DNA from: Pseudomonas sp. FP1742
Lineage (GTDB): Bacteria > Pseudomonadota > Gammaproteobacteria > Pseudomonadales > Pseudomonadaceae
DNA: 64,000 nt
Direction of reading: 5' to 3'
Assembly: GCF_030687145.1 (NCBI RefSeq)
Contig: NZ_CP117460.1
Span: 3,720,001-3,784,000, forward strand
Under the pieces are notes generated by a model, which saw only the letters and a list, made by a program, of their open reading frames with translations, made no database searches and was not told where the DNA came from. Position 1 is the stretch's first letter, and each line of letters opens with the position of its first letter. Of the stretch, positions 45,174 to 53,622 are shown one piece after another. A program made the position numbers and the translations under genes.

Positions 45174-46649
45174 TCAGAACGGGTAACGCGGCGCCTTATC
45201 CTTGACCGTCACCCATTGCCATTGGGTGTATTCATCCCAGTCGGCCGGGCCGCCAACGCTGCCGGCATTTCCTGAGCTGCCGCGTCCGCCGAAGGGGTTG
45301 ATGCATTCGTCGGCCACTGTCTGGTCGTTGATGTGCAGCAGCCCGCAATTGAGTTGCTCGCCCATCGCCATCGCGTGCCCGACCGAAGGCGAAATGATCC
45401 CCGCGGACAAGCCATACTCGGTGCGGTTGGCCAGGTCGATGGCCTCATCGTCGCTGGCAAAGCTCACCACCGTGGCCACCGGGCCGAAGATTTCCTCGTC
45501 GAATGCGCGCATGCCCGGGCGCACACCGGAAAGCACCGTGGGTTGGTAGAAGAGCTGCTCATACTCGCCGCCGGCTTGCAGAGTTGCCCCGGCCTTCACA
45601 CTCTCCGTAACGATTTCATGCACTCGCAACAGCTGGCGTTTGTTGATCAACGGCCCCAGCACCGCCTCACCGCGAGCGGCATTGCCGACCGTGATTGCCC
45701 GTGCCTTTTCCGCCAGCCGGCGGACCAGTTCTTGTGCAATCGACTCATGGACCAGGATGCGTCCGGTGGCCATGCAAATCTGCCCCTGATGCAGCCAGGC
45801 ACCCCAGGCGGCGTTGCTGGCCGCCAGTTCGAGATCGGCGTCTTCGAGCACGATCAACGAGTTCTTGCCGCCCAGCTCCAGGGCGACTTTTTTCAGATGA
45901 CGCCCAGCCAGCTCCGCGACTTTGCGCCCCGCTGCAGTGGAGCCGGTGAACGCGATCATCCGCACATGCGGATCGCGGCACAGCGCTTCTCCGGCTGGCG
46001 CCGCACCCGGCAACACCTGCAGCAAGCCCTTGGGCAGACCAGCCGCCTCGAACAACCGGGCAATGATGAAACCGCCACTGACCGGGGTCTGCGGATCGGG
46101 CTTGAGCACCACGGCGTTGCCCGCCGCCAGCGCCGGCGCCACCGAACGCAGGGACAACACCAGGGGAAAGTTGAACGGCGAGATCACCCCGACCACGCCA
46201 TGGGGCAACCGGCGTGCATAGGACAAGCGCCCCGCTTCGCTCGGCAGAACCAGACCATGGGGTTGCGACAGCAGCCCGGCCGCCTGATGCAGCAACACGA
46301 TCGCCTCACGGACCTCATGTTCACCCTTGAACAGGCTGCCGCCACTTTCCCGGGCGATGTACAACGCCAGTTCGGCAAAGTGTTGCTGGGCCAGTGCGGC
46401 AGCTTTACGAAAGATCTCTGCGCGTTCCCGTGGTCCCAATGCCGCCCAGGCCGGTTGAGCACGAGCGGCGTTCAGACTGGCAAACGCGATGTCCGCTGCA
46501 TCGGCCAAACCGGTGACGGTCAACACCTCGCCGGTGGCCGGTTCGATGACGCTGTGGCTGCCGCCCAATGGACGTAGCCAGTCGCCATTGAAGATGCGCT
46601 CGCGCCATGGCTCGTCCCGCAGAAAATCAGATGGTTCAATTACCGACAT
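45174..46649 (-). CDS. Aldehyde dehydrogenase, probable coniferaldehyde (benzaldehyde-type) dehydrogenase
   Basis: A 491-residue NAD(P)-dependent aldehyde dehydrogenase with Glu in ALELGGKNSLIVLED and Cys in HQGQICMATGRIL, plus EEIFGPVATVV and the GRGSSGNAGS C-terminal block. The sequence is of the benzaldehyde dehydrogenase (XylC-like) type. Its position directly before calA suggests that it oxidises coniferaldehyde to ferulate, joining the sigma-54 operon to the ferulate pathway. The GGGAG six bases before ATG 46649 fixes the start. Vanillin or benzaldehyde could also be substrates. Confidence 0.88.
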   Translation of the reverse strand: MSVIEPSDFLRDEPWRERIFNGDWLRPLGGSHSVIEPATGEVLTVTGLADAADIAFASLNAARAQPAWAALGPRERAEIFRKAAALAQQHFAELALYIARESGGSLFKGEHEVREAIVLLHQAAGLLSQPHGLVLPSEAGRLSYARRLPHGVVGVISPFNFPLVLSLRSVAPALAAGNAVVLKPDPQTPVSGGFIIARLFEAAGLPKGLLQVLPGAAPAGEALCRDPHVRMIAFTGSTAAGRKVAELAGRHLKKVALELGGKNSLIVLEDADLELAASNAAWGAWLHQGQICMATGRILVHESIAQELVRRLAEKARAITVGNAARGEAVLGPLINKRQLLRVHEIVTESVKAGATLQAGGEYEQLFYQPTVLSGVRPGMRAFDEEIFGPVATVVSFASDDEAIDLANRTEYGLSAGIISPSVGHAMAMGEQLNCGLLHINDQTVADECINPFGGRGSSGNAGSVGGPADWDEYTQWQWVTVKDKAPRYPF

Positions 46650-46735
46650 TTCGGTCTCCCGGCTCTTGTGTTTGTCATTGCCTGACGCGTCCTCGCTAAA
46701 GCGATGCAAGGCGTCTGCGTGGTGAAAGCGCTAGA

Positions 46736-46750
46736 GCAAGGGCTGTGCCG
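46736..46750 (-). promoter_or_regulatory. Sigma-54 (-24/-12) promoter of the ALDH-calA-transport operon
   Basis: On the minus strand the sequence CGGCACAGCCCTTGC followed by T matches the consensus TGGCACG-N4-TTGCW, with GG and GC exactly ten bases apart. It lies about 87 bases upstream of the aldehyde dehydrogenase ATG, and a XylR/DmpR-type activator is encoded next door. Confidence 0.75.
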
Positions 46751-46860
46751 ACTTCCCGAGTTGCGCCGTATTTCAAGTGGCGAAGGCTCTGGCCTGCGGG
46801 CTTTAGAGGGGCATTTACGAATAGGACAAAGTGCTTGGCGTACAGCTGGCAGCTTGCCAC

Positions 46861-46876
46861 TTGTCCAAATGATAAA
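46861..46876. promoter_or_regulatory. Candidate upstream activating site 1 for the sigma-54 activator
   Basis: TTGTCCAAATGATAAA matches the XylR/DmpR-type site TTGATCAATTGATCAA in 12 of 16 positions. It is about 115-120 bases upstream of the -24 element, a usual distance for a bacterial enhancer. Confidence 0.5.
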
Positions 46877-46902
46877 GTTATGTTTAATAACTGTTTTGCC
46901 AG

Positions 46903-46918
46903 TTGATCATTTCGATCA
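46903..46918. promoter_or_regulatory. Candidate upstream activating site 2 for the sigma-54 activator
   Basis: TTGATCATTTCGATCA contains the inverted repeat TGATC-N5-GATCA. Its centre is 42 bases (four helical turns) from site 1, so both could be bound on the same face. It lies 25 bases before the activator gene, which could allow autoregulation. Confidence 0.5.
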
Positions 46919-46942
46919 GTCGACTCGCTCAGGGGCATAACA

Positions 46943-48718
46943 ATGAACAATCCCCATTCGCTGCTTCCTCATCTTGCCGTGCAGGAGGAGCATTTCTCGC
47001 CCCGAGGCGACAGTACCCAACTGGCCGAAGGCAACTCACCGACCCTGGCCGAGTTGACCGAATGCCTGTTCTTTTCCCCTGTTGACGGACGTATCTGGCT
47101 CAACGACCAGCGCATGCTGCTCTTGCACAGCTCATCCTTCGGCGCGCTGCGACGGGAAATTATCGAGCGCCAGGGACTGGAACAGAGCCGTGGCCTGTTT
47201 ACCCGCACCGGCTATCTCTCCGGCGCGCGCGATGCGCGACTGATCCGCGAGCGCTGGCCAGACGCCGACGCCGCGGCGGTTTTCTCGGCCGGCACGCGTC
47301 TGCATACGCTCGAAGGCATGACCAAGGTCGAACCCCTGCACTTCAAGTTCGACGCCGACTCAGGCTTCTATGAAGGTGAATTCCTCTGGCACCACTCCTG
47401 TGAGGCCGACGAACATATCGCCGCCTTCGGCATCGGCCAGGATCCGGTGTGCTGGACCGAACTGGGTTATGCCATCGGTTATGTCAGCGGGCTGTTCGGC
47501 CGTCTGGTGATCTTCCGCGAAACCGAATGCCGGGGCATGGGCCATGAAAGCTGCCGGGTGATCGGCAAGACCGCCGAGCAATGGGGCGATGTCGAACAGG
47601 ACTTGAGTTATCTCACTGCCTCGCCCTCCAGCGCGGCACCGAAACAGCGTCAGGCCCCGGCGCCCGCCCCCCAGGACGACGACCACGAAAACCCCGGCGG
47701 GCCAAAACCCATTGGCGCCAGCGCGGCCTTCAATGCCGCCACCCTCGCCTTGCAGCGCGTGGCGCCGACGCCCGCCACGGTGTTGTTCAGCGGCGAGTCC
47801 GGGGTCGGCAAAGAGTTGTTCGCCCGTCAGTTGCATCAGTTCAGCCCACGCCATCAAGCACCTTTCGTGGCGCTCAACTGCGCCGCCATACCGGACAATC
47901 TGATCGAGGCTGAACTGTTCGGTGTCGAGCGTGGCGCCTACACCGGCGCGACCCATTCGCGCCCCGGACGCTTCGAGCGCGCCCAGGGCGGCACGCTGTT
48001 TCTCGACGAAATCGCCAGCCTCAGCCTGCCGGGTCAGGGCAAGTTGCTGCGGGCATTGCAGGAGCGGGAGATCGAGCGCATCGGCGGTGGTCAGCCCATC
48101 AAGGTCGACGTCCGGGTGGTGGCGGCCACCAATGTCGACTTGCGCAACGCCGTGGCGGCCGGAGACTTTCGCGAAGACTTGTTCTACCGGCTGAATGTCT
48201 ACCCCATCGTGCTGCCACCGCTGCGCGAACGTCGCGATGATATTCCGTTGCTGGTCAACGCGTTCCTGCGGCGCTTCTGTCAGGCCTACGCCCGCAAACC
48301 CGCCGGCCTGACCATGCGCGCACTCAAGGTGTTGTTGCGCTATGACTTCCCCGGCAACGTACGGGAATTGCAGAACCTGGTGGAGCGCGGCCTGATCGCC
48401 AGCGAAGACGGCCAAGCCATCGATCTGGTCCACCTGTTTCGCAACGAACCCATGCCGCAGGATGCGTACTCTCTGGACGACAATGGCAGCCTCGCCGCAA
48501 CCGACCAGAGTCCCGCCGACACACAGCCTCGCCCTGCCTTGCTGGAAACCCTGGCTCGCCTGGAACACGGCTTCTCCATTGAAGGACTGGAGTCGCGCCT
48601 GATCGATGAAGCGCTGCAAAAAAGCCAAGGCAATCTGGCCGCTGCCGCCCGATTGCTGGGGTTGAGTCGTGCGCAGTTTGCCTATCGACTGAAAAAATAC
48701 CGACAGACATCGGCTTGA
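46943..48718 (+). CDS. XylR/DmpR-type sigma-54-dependent activator of aromatic catabolism
   Basis: A 591-residue enhancer-binding protein. The N-terminal XylR_N aromatic-sensing domain (about 35-125) is followed by a V4R domain (about 140-205, with [30 protein letters not shown]) and a short linker. The AAA+ domain has [13 protein letters not shown] (Walker A), the sigma-54 contact loop [18 protein letters not shown] (Walker B), and a Fis-type C-terminal helix-turn-helix ([24 protein letters not shown]). It stands divergent from the aldehyde dehydrogenase/calA operon, which has a -24/-12 promoter. A phenolic or benzylic alcohol effector such as coniferyl alcohol is inferred. Confidence 0.92.
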   Translation: MNNPHSLLPHLAVQEEHFSPRGDSTQLAEGNSPTLAELTECLFFSPVDGRIWLNDQRMLLLHSSSFGALRREIIERQGLEQSRGLFTRTGYLSGARDARLIRERWPDADAAAVFSAGTRLHTLEGMTKVEPLHFKFDADSGFYEGEFLWHHSCEADEHIAAFGIGQDPVCWTELGYAIGYVSGLFGRLVIFRETECRGMGHESCRVIGKTAEQWGDVEQDLSYLTASPSSAAPKQRQAPAPAPQDDDHENPGGPKPIGASAAFNAATLALQRVAPTPATVLFSGESGVGKELFARQLHQFSPRHQAPFVALNCAAIPDNLIEAELFGVERGAYTGATHSRPGRFERAQGGTLFLDEIASLSLPGQGKLLRALQEREIERIGGGQPIKVDVRVVAATNVDLRNAVAAGDFREDLFYRLNVYPIVLPPLRERRDDIPLLVNAFLRRFCQAYARKPAGLTMRALKVLLRYDFPGNVRELQNLVERGLIASEDGQAIDLVHLFRNEPMPQDAYSLDDNGSLAATDQSPADTQPRPALLETLARLEHGFSIEGLESRLIDEALQKSQGNLAAAARLLGLSRAQFAYRLKKYRQTSA

Positions 48719-48822
48719 TTCGCACTACAGAAATTATCGCTTTAAAAATTTTACCCAATTAAGTATTTTGCAGAGATATTTGGGCGACCTGTGCCCTGAT
48801 GCCTGTCAGTTACGGTGCGGAA

Positions 48823-48918
48823 CCTGTGGGAGCGGGCTTGCAAGCGAAAAGCGGTGTGTCAGGCGACATCCATGTTGACTGACACGCCCTCTTCGCGAGC
48901 AAGCCCGCTCCCACAGGG
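48823..48918. repeat. Classical Pseudomonas REPIN
   Basis: CCTGTGGGAGCGGGCTTG at the left and CAAGCCCGCTCCCACAGG at the right form the outer arms of a REP doublet. An inner repeat (GTGTCAG/CTGACAC) extends the cruciform. It lies between two co-oriented genes. Confidence 0.9.
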
Positions 48919-48982
48919 GTTACGCTTAACTGATCGGCATTAGACATGTGCCCTCCTTTTTCATAGCGACAAGGGACCCACC

Positions 48983-49594
48983 GTGAGCGGACTGCGTGAA
49001 CGTCAGAAAGTCGAACGACGCCAAGCCATCAGCAAGGCAGCGATCGAACTGTTCGAGCGTCAAGGTTTCCAGAACACCACCATCGAACAGATCGCCAACC
49101 AGGCTGGGGTGTCGGCGCCCACCGTGTTCAAGTACTTCGGCAACAAGCAGGAAATCATCCTGGAAATCCTCCACGACGCCGACCAGCGCGCCCTCAAGGA
49201 CACCCGCAACCAGATCCCTGAAATTGAGGATCCGGTCGACGCCCTGTGCTACCTGGAACGCCTGCTGACCGGTTACGCCCTGGAGGTCATGCATCCCAGC
49301 CTCTGGCGTGAACTGCTGCCGTTGATTCTGTTTGGTGGTGATAACGGACTGCCCGAAGGTTATCGGGCCATGAACGATGCGCTCAGGGCTGAAATCAGCG
49401 GTTTGCTCAGAGAACTGCAACAGGCCGGCAAATTGCGCGCCGACCTCAACGTCGACCTGGCCGCCTTCCTGTTGAACGACTACTCACACCTGCAGTTGTT
49501 CAGGCTGGTCAACCAGGAACAGCCGGACATCGAGTCACACTCCGCCCAGGTAAGGCGTATCACCGAGCTGCTCTTTTACGGAATGCGGGCCTGA
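48983..49594 (+). CDS. TetR-family regulator
   Basis: A 203-residue repressor-type protein: N-terminal helix-turn-helix IEQIANQAGVSAPTVFKYFGNKQEIILEIL (about residues 34-63) and an all-helical C-terminal ligand domain of no specific family. It starts with GTG preceded by AAGGGA. It converges on the PotF-like gene and is the only regulator beside the hydrolase/porin/binding-protein set, so it may control it. Confidence 0.88.
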   Translation: MSGLRERQKVERRQAISKAAIELFERQGFQNTTIEQIANQAGVSAPTVFKYFGNKQEIILEILHDADQRALKDTRNQIPEIEDPVDALCYLERLLTGYALEVMHPSLWRELLPLILFGGDNGLPEGYRAMNDALRAEISGLLRELQQAGKLRADLNVDLAAFLLNDYSHLQLFRLVNQEQPDIESHSAQVRRITELLFYGMRA

Positions 49595-49655
49595 GAACGC
49601 CAGCCTCCTCCCAGACTGGCTGCATGCTATAGCCGGGGCGCGTCATTGCTGGCGA

Positions 49656-49677
49656 GCCCGGCGTCACGACGCCGGGC
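49656..49677. terminator. Strong hairpin between convergent tetR and PotF-like genes
   Basis: GCCCGGCGTC and GACGCCGGGC form a perfect ten-base stem around AC. No T-run follows on either strand, but its place nine bases from the stop codon of the PotF-like gene suggests a shared transcript end or 3' stabiliser. Confidence 0.5.
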
Positions 49678-49685
49678 CACGATGA

Positions 49686-50789
49686 TCAGCGGTTGGTCTT
49701 GATGGTGGTCCAGGTGCGGGTGCGGATCCGCTCCACGGCTGCCGGCATGGGCTGCAGAGCGAACAGTGTTTTGCGCGCTTCGTCCGGCACATACATGTTG
49801 GGGTTATTACGGATGTCGGCGTTCACCAGCGCGGTGGCGTCCTTGTTCGGATTGGGGTAACCGATCTTATTGCTGATCCGGGCAATGACGTCAGGGCGCA
49901 GGATGTAGTTGATGAACTCATAGGCCTCTTTGGTATGGGGAGCGTTGGCCGGCACCATCATCACATCCGACCACATCGGCGCACCTTCCCTGGGTAACGC
50001 CATCTCCACCCTGACGCCCTTGCCGGCCGCATCGGCCAGTTGCTTGGCCAGCGCCACGCCACCCGACCAGCCGACGGCTACGCAAATGTCACCGTTGGCC
50101 AGGTCCATGCCGTAGCGTGAGGAGTTGAAGTAGGTGATGTGCGGGCGAATCTTCATCATCGCCGCCTGGGCCTGCGGGTAGTCTTCGCGCTTCTGGCTGT
50201 TGGGGTCGAGGCCCTTGTAGTGCAAGGCGATGGGCACGATTTCGTTGGCTGCGTCGAGGAAACCGACACCGCAGCTGGCCAGCTTGGCGAGGTTCTCTTC
50301 CTTGAAGATCATGTCCCAGGTGTTCATCTGCACATTGGCGCCGAGGACTTGCTGAACCTTGTCGACGTTGTAGCCGATCAGCGTGGTGCCCCATAGGTAC
50401 GGTGCCGCGTAGCGGTTGCCCGTATCACCCGCGGCTTCCAGGGTTTTCATGAACTCCGGGTCCAGGTGCTGCCAGTTCGGCAGTTGGTTGCGATCCAGCG
50501 GCTGGACGGCACCGGCGGCGATCAGGTGACTCAGGTTGGCGCTGCCGGGATACACCACGTCATACCCGGAATTACCGGTCAGCAGCTTGGACTCCAGGGT
50601 TTCGACACTGTCAAAAACGTCGTAGATCGGACGGATGCCCTTTTCCTCCTGGAAGCTCTTGAGCACTTCAGGTGGCAGGTATTCGATCCAGTTGTAGATC
50701 CGCACCGTGCGCTCTTCAGCCAGGCACAAACCGCTGGCCAGCAACGACACTACAGCGCCCAATAAGGTGTTACGCAAAAACATGTTCAT
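49686..50789 (-). CDS. Polyamine-type periplasmic binding protein (PotF/SpuD-like)
   Basis: A secreted substrate-binding protein of 367 residues. The signal peptide ends near SGLCLAEERTV, and the mature part begins IYNWIEYLPPEVLKSFQEEKGI. DVFDSVETLESKLLTGNSGYDVVYPGS, PYLWGTTLIGYN and WSGGVALAK segments are those of putrescine/spermidine-binding PotF and SpuD proteins. No ABC permease or ATPase is nearby, so it must use a transporter encoded elsewhere or act as a sensor. AGGAG lies nine bases before the ATG. It ends an apparent operon with a porin and a NylB-like hydrolase. Confidence 0.92.
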   Translation of the reverse strand: MNMFLRNTLLGAVVSLLASGLCLAEERTVRIYNWIEYLPPEVLKSFQEEKGIRPIYDVFDSVETLESKLLTGNSGYDVVYPGSANLSHLIAAGAVQPLDRNQLPNWQHLDPEFMKTLEAAGDTGNRYAAPYLWGTTLIGYNVDKVQQVLGANVQMNTWDMIFKEENLAKLASCGVGFLDAANEIVPIALHYKGLDPNSQKREDYPQAQAAMMKIRPHITYFNSSRYGMDLANGDICVAVGWSGGVALAKQLADAAGKGVRVEMALPREGAPMWSDVMMVPANAPHTKEAYEFINYILRPDVIARISNKIGYPNPNKDATALVNADIRNNPNMYVPDEARKTLFALQPMPAAVERIRTRTWTTIKTNR

Positions 50790-50828
50790 GGTTAAGCACT
50801 CCTGCGCGGCCGCGAAGGCTCGCGGCAC

Positions 50829-52166
50829 TTAATAGCGGTAGGTGAAGTACAGTTCCAGCGCACTGAATTTCTGGTCATCGCCGAACACCTGCTTGGCAGC
50901 GGCCAGCGGCTTGACCCAGTTATAGGAGAGCGACGTATAGAACGACGGCGTCGGGGTCCAGTCGAGGAAAACCACACTCTCGTCCGCAAAGCGCCGATCG
51001 CTGACCGGCGCACCCATGTAGTTTTTCTCGTCCAGCCAGAACTGATAGTGGATCGCGCCGAGGGTCAGCGTTTCATTGAGGTGGGTCTTGAGCGAGAACT
51101 GCTGAACGTTTTCGTTGCTGTTGAACAGCAGGTAGTTGCCGACGACATCCCCCACCAGCCAGGTGCTCCAGTCGACGAAGCCCTTGCTCAGTGACTCCCA
51201 GGCTTTCTGCCGGTTGTCGGCGAGGTTGTCGTCGCCGGAAAAACTGGCGTAGCGATAGCCGATCACCGGGGTCAGCGGCAACGTATTGAAGGCGTAATCC
51301 GCCTGACCGTACCAGGCGTTGGCATCGTAATCCACGCCTTCACCACTGCCCCGCTCCACGGCGTATTCGGCATTCAGGGTCAAGTCCGGCACGCCCGGTA
51401 CTTTGGCCTTCAACGCACGCACGTTGTACACCTGCATCCCGTCCCGGCGTCGTGGCAGTGTACTGCCCTTGGGCCCCAGCGCGTTGACCTTCATCGCCAT
51501 GGCCCCCAGTGTCACCTGGTCGTCGAGGTTGTAGTCCAGGTTAGCGCCGGTCATGCGGAAGTCACCCAGATCGTCATCGACCCGCAAGGTGAAGGCCTGG
51601 GTCTTCAATGCGCCATGATCCCAGGCCAGGATGGCCGAATCCTTGAAGGCGGTTCTGGGGCCAAGCCAGTAGGCGCCGTCCTTGAGTTGGTCGAGGTTAC
51701 CGTCCATGACGATGAAGCCGGTCCCGATCATGTAGTTCTGGCGACCGGCTGTGAGCGTCCACTCCCCGGCCCGGAAACCACCGTAGAGTTCTTCGGTGGC
51801 TACATCACCATCAGAGCTGCGGGTGAAGCCGCCGGCATCGCCGTCGCCAAAGGTGGTCGCCGCCACCAGCGAGCCACCGGCCAACAGGCTGAAGTCTGGC
51901 TGCAGGGCGTATTCCAGCTTGACGCCGGGCTTGACGTAGAGCTCCTGCCAGTCGATTTTCGTACCGCCATTCTTGCCACTGCGCGCATCGACGCGGCCGC
52001 TGCCGAAGTTGACGTTACGGGTGGAAAGGGTCGCACCGCCGGCGGTGAAGTTGAACTCACCCTTGAGGTTGCCATCCTCGAAGGTGTAGCCCGCCAGCGC
52101 GACTTGGGCGGTCAGGGGTAAGCTGACCGCTAAGAGCGTTCGAGAGAAACGCGTCATGAGAACCAT
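50829..52166 (-). CDS. Outer-membrane beta-barrel porin (alginate-export-like)
   Basis: A 445-residue outer-membrane protein with signal peptide (LLAVSLPLTAQVALAGYTF) and a barrel-type sequence ending in the aromatic FSALELYFTYRY. Segments such as WQELYVKPGVKLEYAL, GRQNYMIGTGFIVMDG and FKDSAILAWDHGALKTQAF resemble the alginate-export/porin group in general layout. AGGAG precedes ATG 52166. The gap to the PotF-like gene is 39 bases and to the upstream hydrolase about 120 bases, so the three genes are probably one unit for outer-membrane entry, periplasmic binding and hydrolysis of one substrate. Confidence 0.85.
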   Translation of the reverse strand: MVLMTRFSRTLLAVSLPLTAQVALAGYTFEDGNLKGEFNFTAGGATLSTRNVNFGSGRVDARSGKNGGTKIDWQELYVKPGVKLEYALQPDFSLLAGGSLVAATTFGDGDAGGFTRSSDGDVATEELYGGFRAGEWTLTAGRQNYMIGTGFIVMDGNLDQLKDGAYWLGPRTAFKDSAILAWDHGALKTQAFTLRVDDDLGDFRMTGANLDYNLDDQVTLGAMAMKVNALGPKGSTLPRRRDGMQVYNVRALKAKVPGVPDLTLNAEYAVERGSGEGVDYDANAWYGQADYAFNTLPLTPVIGYRYASFSGDDNLADNRQKAWESLSKGFVDWSTWLVGDVVGNYLLFNSNENVQQFSLKTHLNETLTLGAIHYQFWLDEKNYMGAPVSDRRFADESVVFLDWTPTPSFYTSLSYNWVKPLAAAKQVFGDDQKFSALELYFTYRY

Positions 52167-52283
52167 ATGAAGCTCCTGTGTGATTATTGTTGTTACAGGG
52201 CAGTGAATGGCGGCGCAGAGCGCCGCCAACACCTGGTCGAGCCAGGCGAATAGGACGCAGATTTCTTGTCGTTATGGGGTGTT

Positions 52284-53546
52284 TCAGTGGCGAAGGTGCG
52301 CGGCAATGGCACGCAGCATGCGCACGCTGTCAGCATCGAATGGGCTGACAGCTTCGGTCAGCGATGACTGCTTGACGATCACCACACCGGACGGCTTATC
52401 GACGAACAGGTATTGGCCGTGGATACCACCGGCCATGATCGCCTGGCTGTGGTCGTTGAAGACGTACCACTGGCTGCGGTAGGAAGCACCGGGGGTCCAG
52501 TTGGAGAATTCGGAGTTTTTGGCGTAGATCGCCGGATCGGAACCGGCGGCGATGCGTGCAACCGTCTCGGTCGACAGCAATTGCAGCCCATCATGGCGAC
52601 CGTCGTTGGCCAGCAGTCGACCGAACCGCGCCATGTCTCGCAAGGTGGCGTTGAAACCGGCACCGGCGACGCTGCGCCCCCAAGGGTCGGCCATGAAATA
52701 GCCGTCACGCTCACACCCCAACTGGCTCCAGAGGTCTTGCAGCAATTGATTGCAAGCCTTGCCCGAAGCGCGCTCCATGACCCAGGCCAGGGCTTCGGTG
52801 GTGGCGGTCACGTAATGGAAAAAGCCGCCGTGACTGCCGCGTTTTTTCAGCGACGGCAGGTACTGATACAGCGACTCGAACTGAGCGTACTGCGCAGGTG
52901 CCGGCTGGAAACCGCAGGCATAGCCGTACTGCGAGCTCTCGGAGTTGGGATCGTCATAGACTTCGCTGTAGTCGATGGCCACGGCCATGTCGAACAGCTG
53001 GCGCACCGTGGCATCGCCAAACGCGCTGCCCAACAGTTCGGGCACATAAGATGCCGCCGGCAACTCCGGATTGAGGATGCCATCGCAGACCAGTTGCTCC
53101 CCCAGGGTGCCGATCAGCGACTTGGTCACCGAGAACATGACGTGCCGGTCCCGGGGACGCTGGCCGTTGAAGTAACGCTCGAACAGCACGGTGTCGCCCT
53201 GCATCACCAAAAAGGCGTCGGTCTGACTGGCCACCAGATGATCGATGACACTGACGCTCAAGCCACATTCACTGTCGAAGTGCAGTTCATCCAGCGCTCG
53301 CGGTGCTTCCTTCAGGACACTGACCGGTCCACCACCCGCCTCCACATCAATAGAGGGACGCAGGCGCGCCAGATTGCGGAACCCCCACTGATTGAACGGT
53401 GGACGCATCCAGTTGCTCCAGGTGACGCGGCGCTTCGGCTCGGCCGGAAAACCCTGCATAAACAAAGGCGCCGAGCGCCTGTCGAGTGACGACTCATTCG
53501 TCTGGATGTAAAGACTGGCCAGCAACGGCGCGGTGTTCTGACTCAT
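52284..53546 (-). CDS. NylB-like serine hydrolase (class C beta-lactamase fold)
   Basis: A 420-residue hydrolase without signal peptide. Residues 45-68 (WMRPPFNQWGFRNLARLRPS) correspond to the start of 6-aminohexanoate-dimer hydrolase. The active site has Ser139 and Lys142 in SVTK and Tyr245 in HYVTATTEALAW. Tyr193 in AIDYSE matches the NylB Tyr that aids amide hydrolysis, and GIHGQYLFVD supplies the third beta-lactamase motif. Amide or ester hydrolysis is therefore likely. AGGGGAA precedes the ATG. Its partners are a porin and a polyamine-type binding protein, so an amide of a polyamine is a possible substrate (inference). Confidence 0.88.
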   Translation of the reverse strand: MSQNTAPLLASLYIQTNESSLDRRSAPLFMQGFPAEPKRRVTWSNWMRPPFNQWGFRNLARLRPSIDVEAGGGPVSVLKEAPRALDELHFDSECGLSVSVIDHLVASQTDAFLVMQGDTVLFERYFNGQRPRDRHVMFSVTKSLIGTLGEQLVCDGILNPELPAASYVPELLGSAFGDATVRQLFDMAVAIDYSEVYDDPNSESSQYGYACGFQPAPAQYAQFESLYQYLPSLKKRGSHGGFFHYVTATTEALAWVMERASGKACNQLLQDLWSQLGCERDGYFMADPWGRSVAGAGFNATLRDMARFGRLLANDGRHDGLQLLSTETVARIAAGSDPAIYAKNSEFSNWTPGASYRSQWYVFNDHSQAIMAGGIHGQYLFVDKPSGVVIVKQSSLTEAVSPFDADSVRMLRAIAAHLRH

Positions 53547-53594
53547 CGGGTTTCCCCTGCAAAATGACTCTGCGTGAAAGCAGATGCAGGGAAA

Positions 53595-53622
53595 TAATTA
53601 CCCGGTATTATTTTTTAGTCAA
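53595..53622 (-). promoter_or_regulatory. Candidate sigma-70 promoter of the NylB-like operon
   Basis: TTGACT (53622-53617) and TAATTA (53600-53595) on the minus strand are separated by 16 bases, in an AT-rich stretch about 50 bases before the hydrolase ATG. Confidence 0.45.

Noticed and set aside
47360..48628. 422-residue minus-strand open frame
   Set aside because: Antisense to the sigma-54 activator, whose Walker and GAYTGA motifs are intact. No motif in the antisense product.
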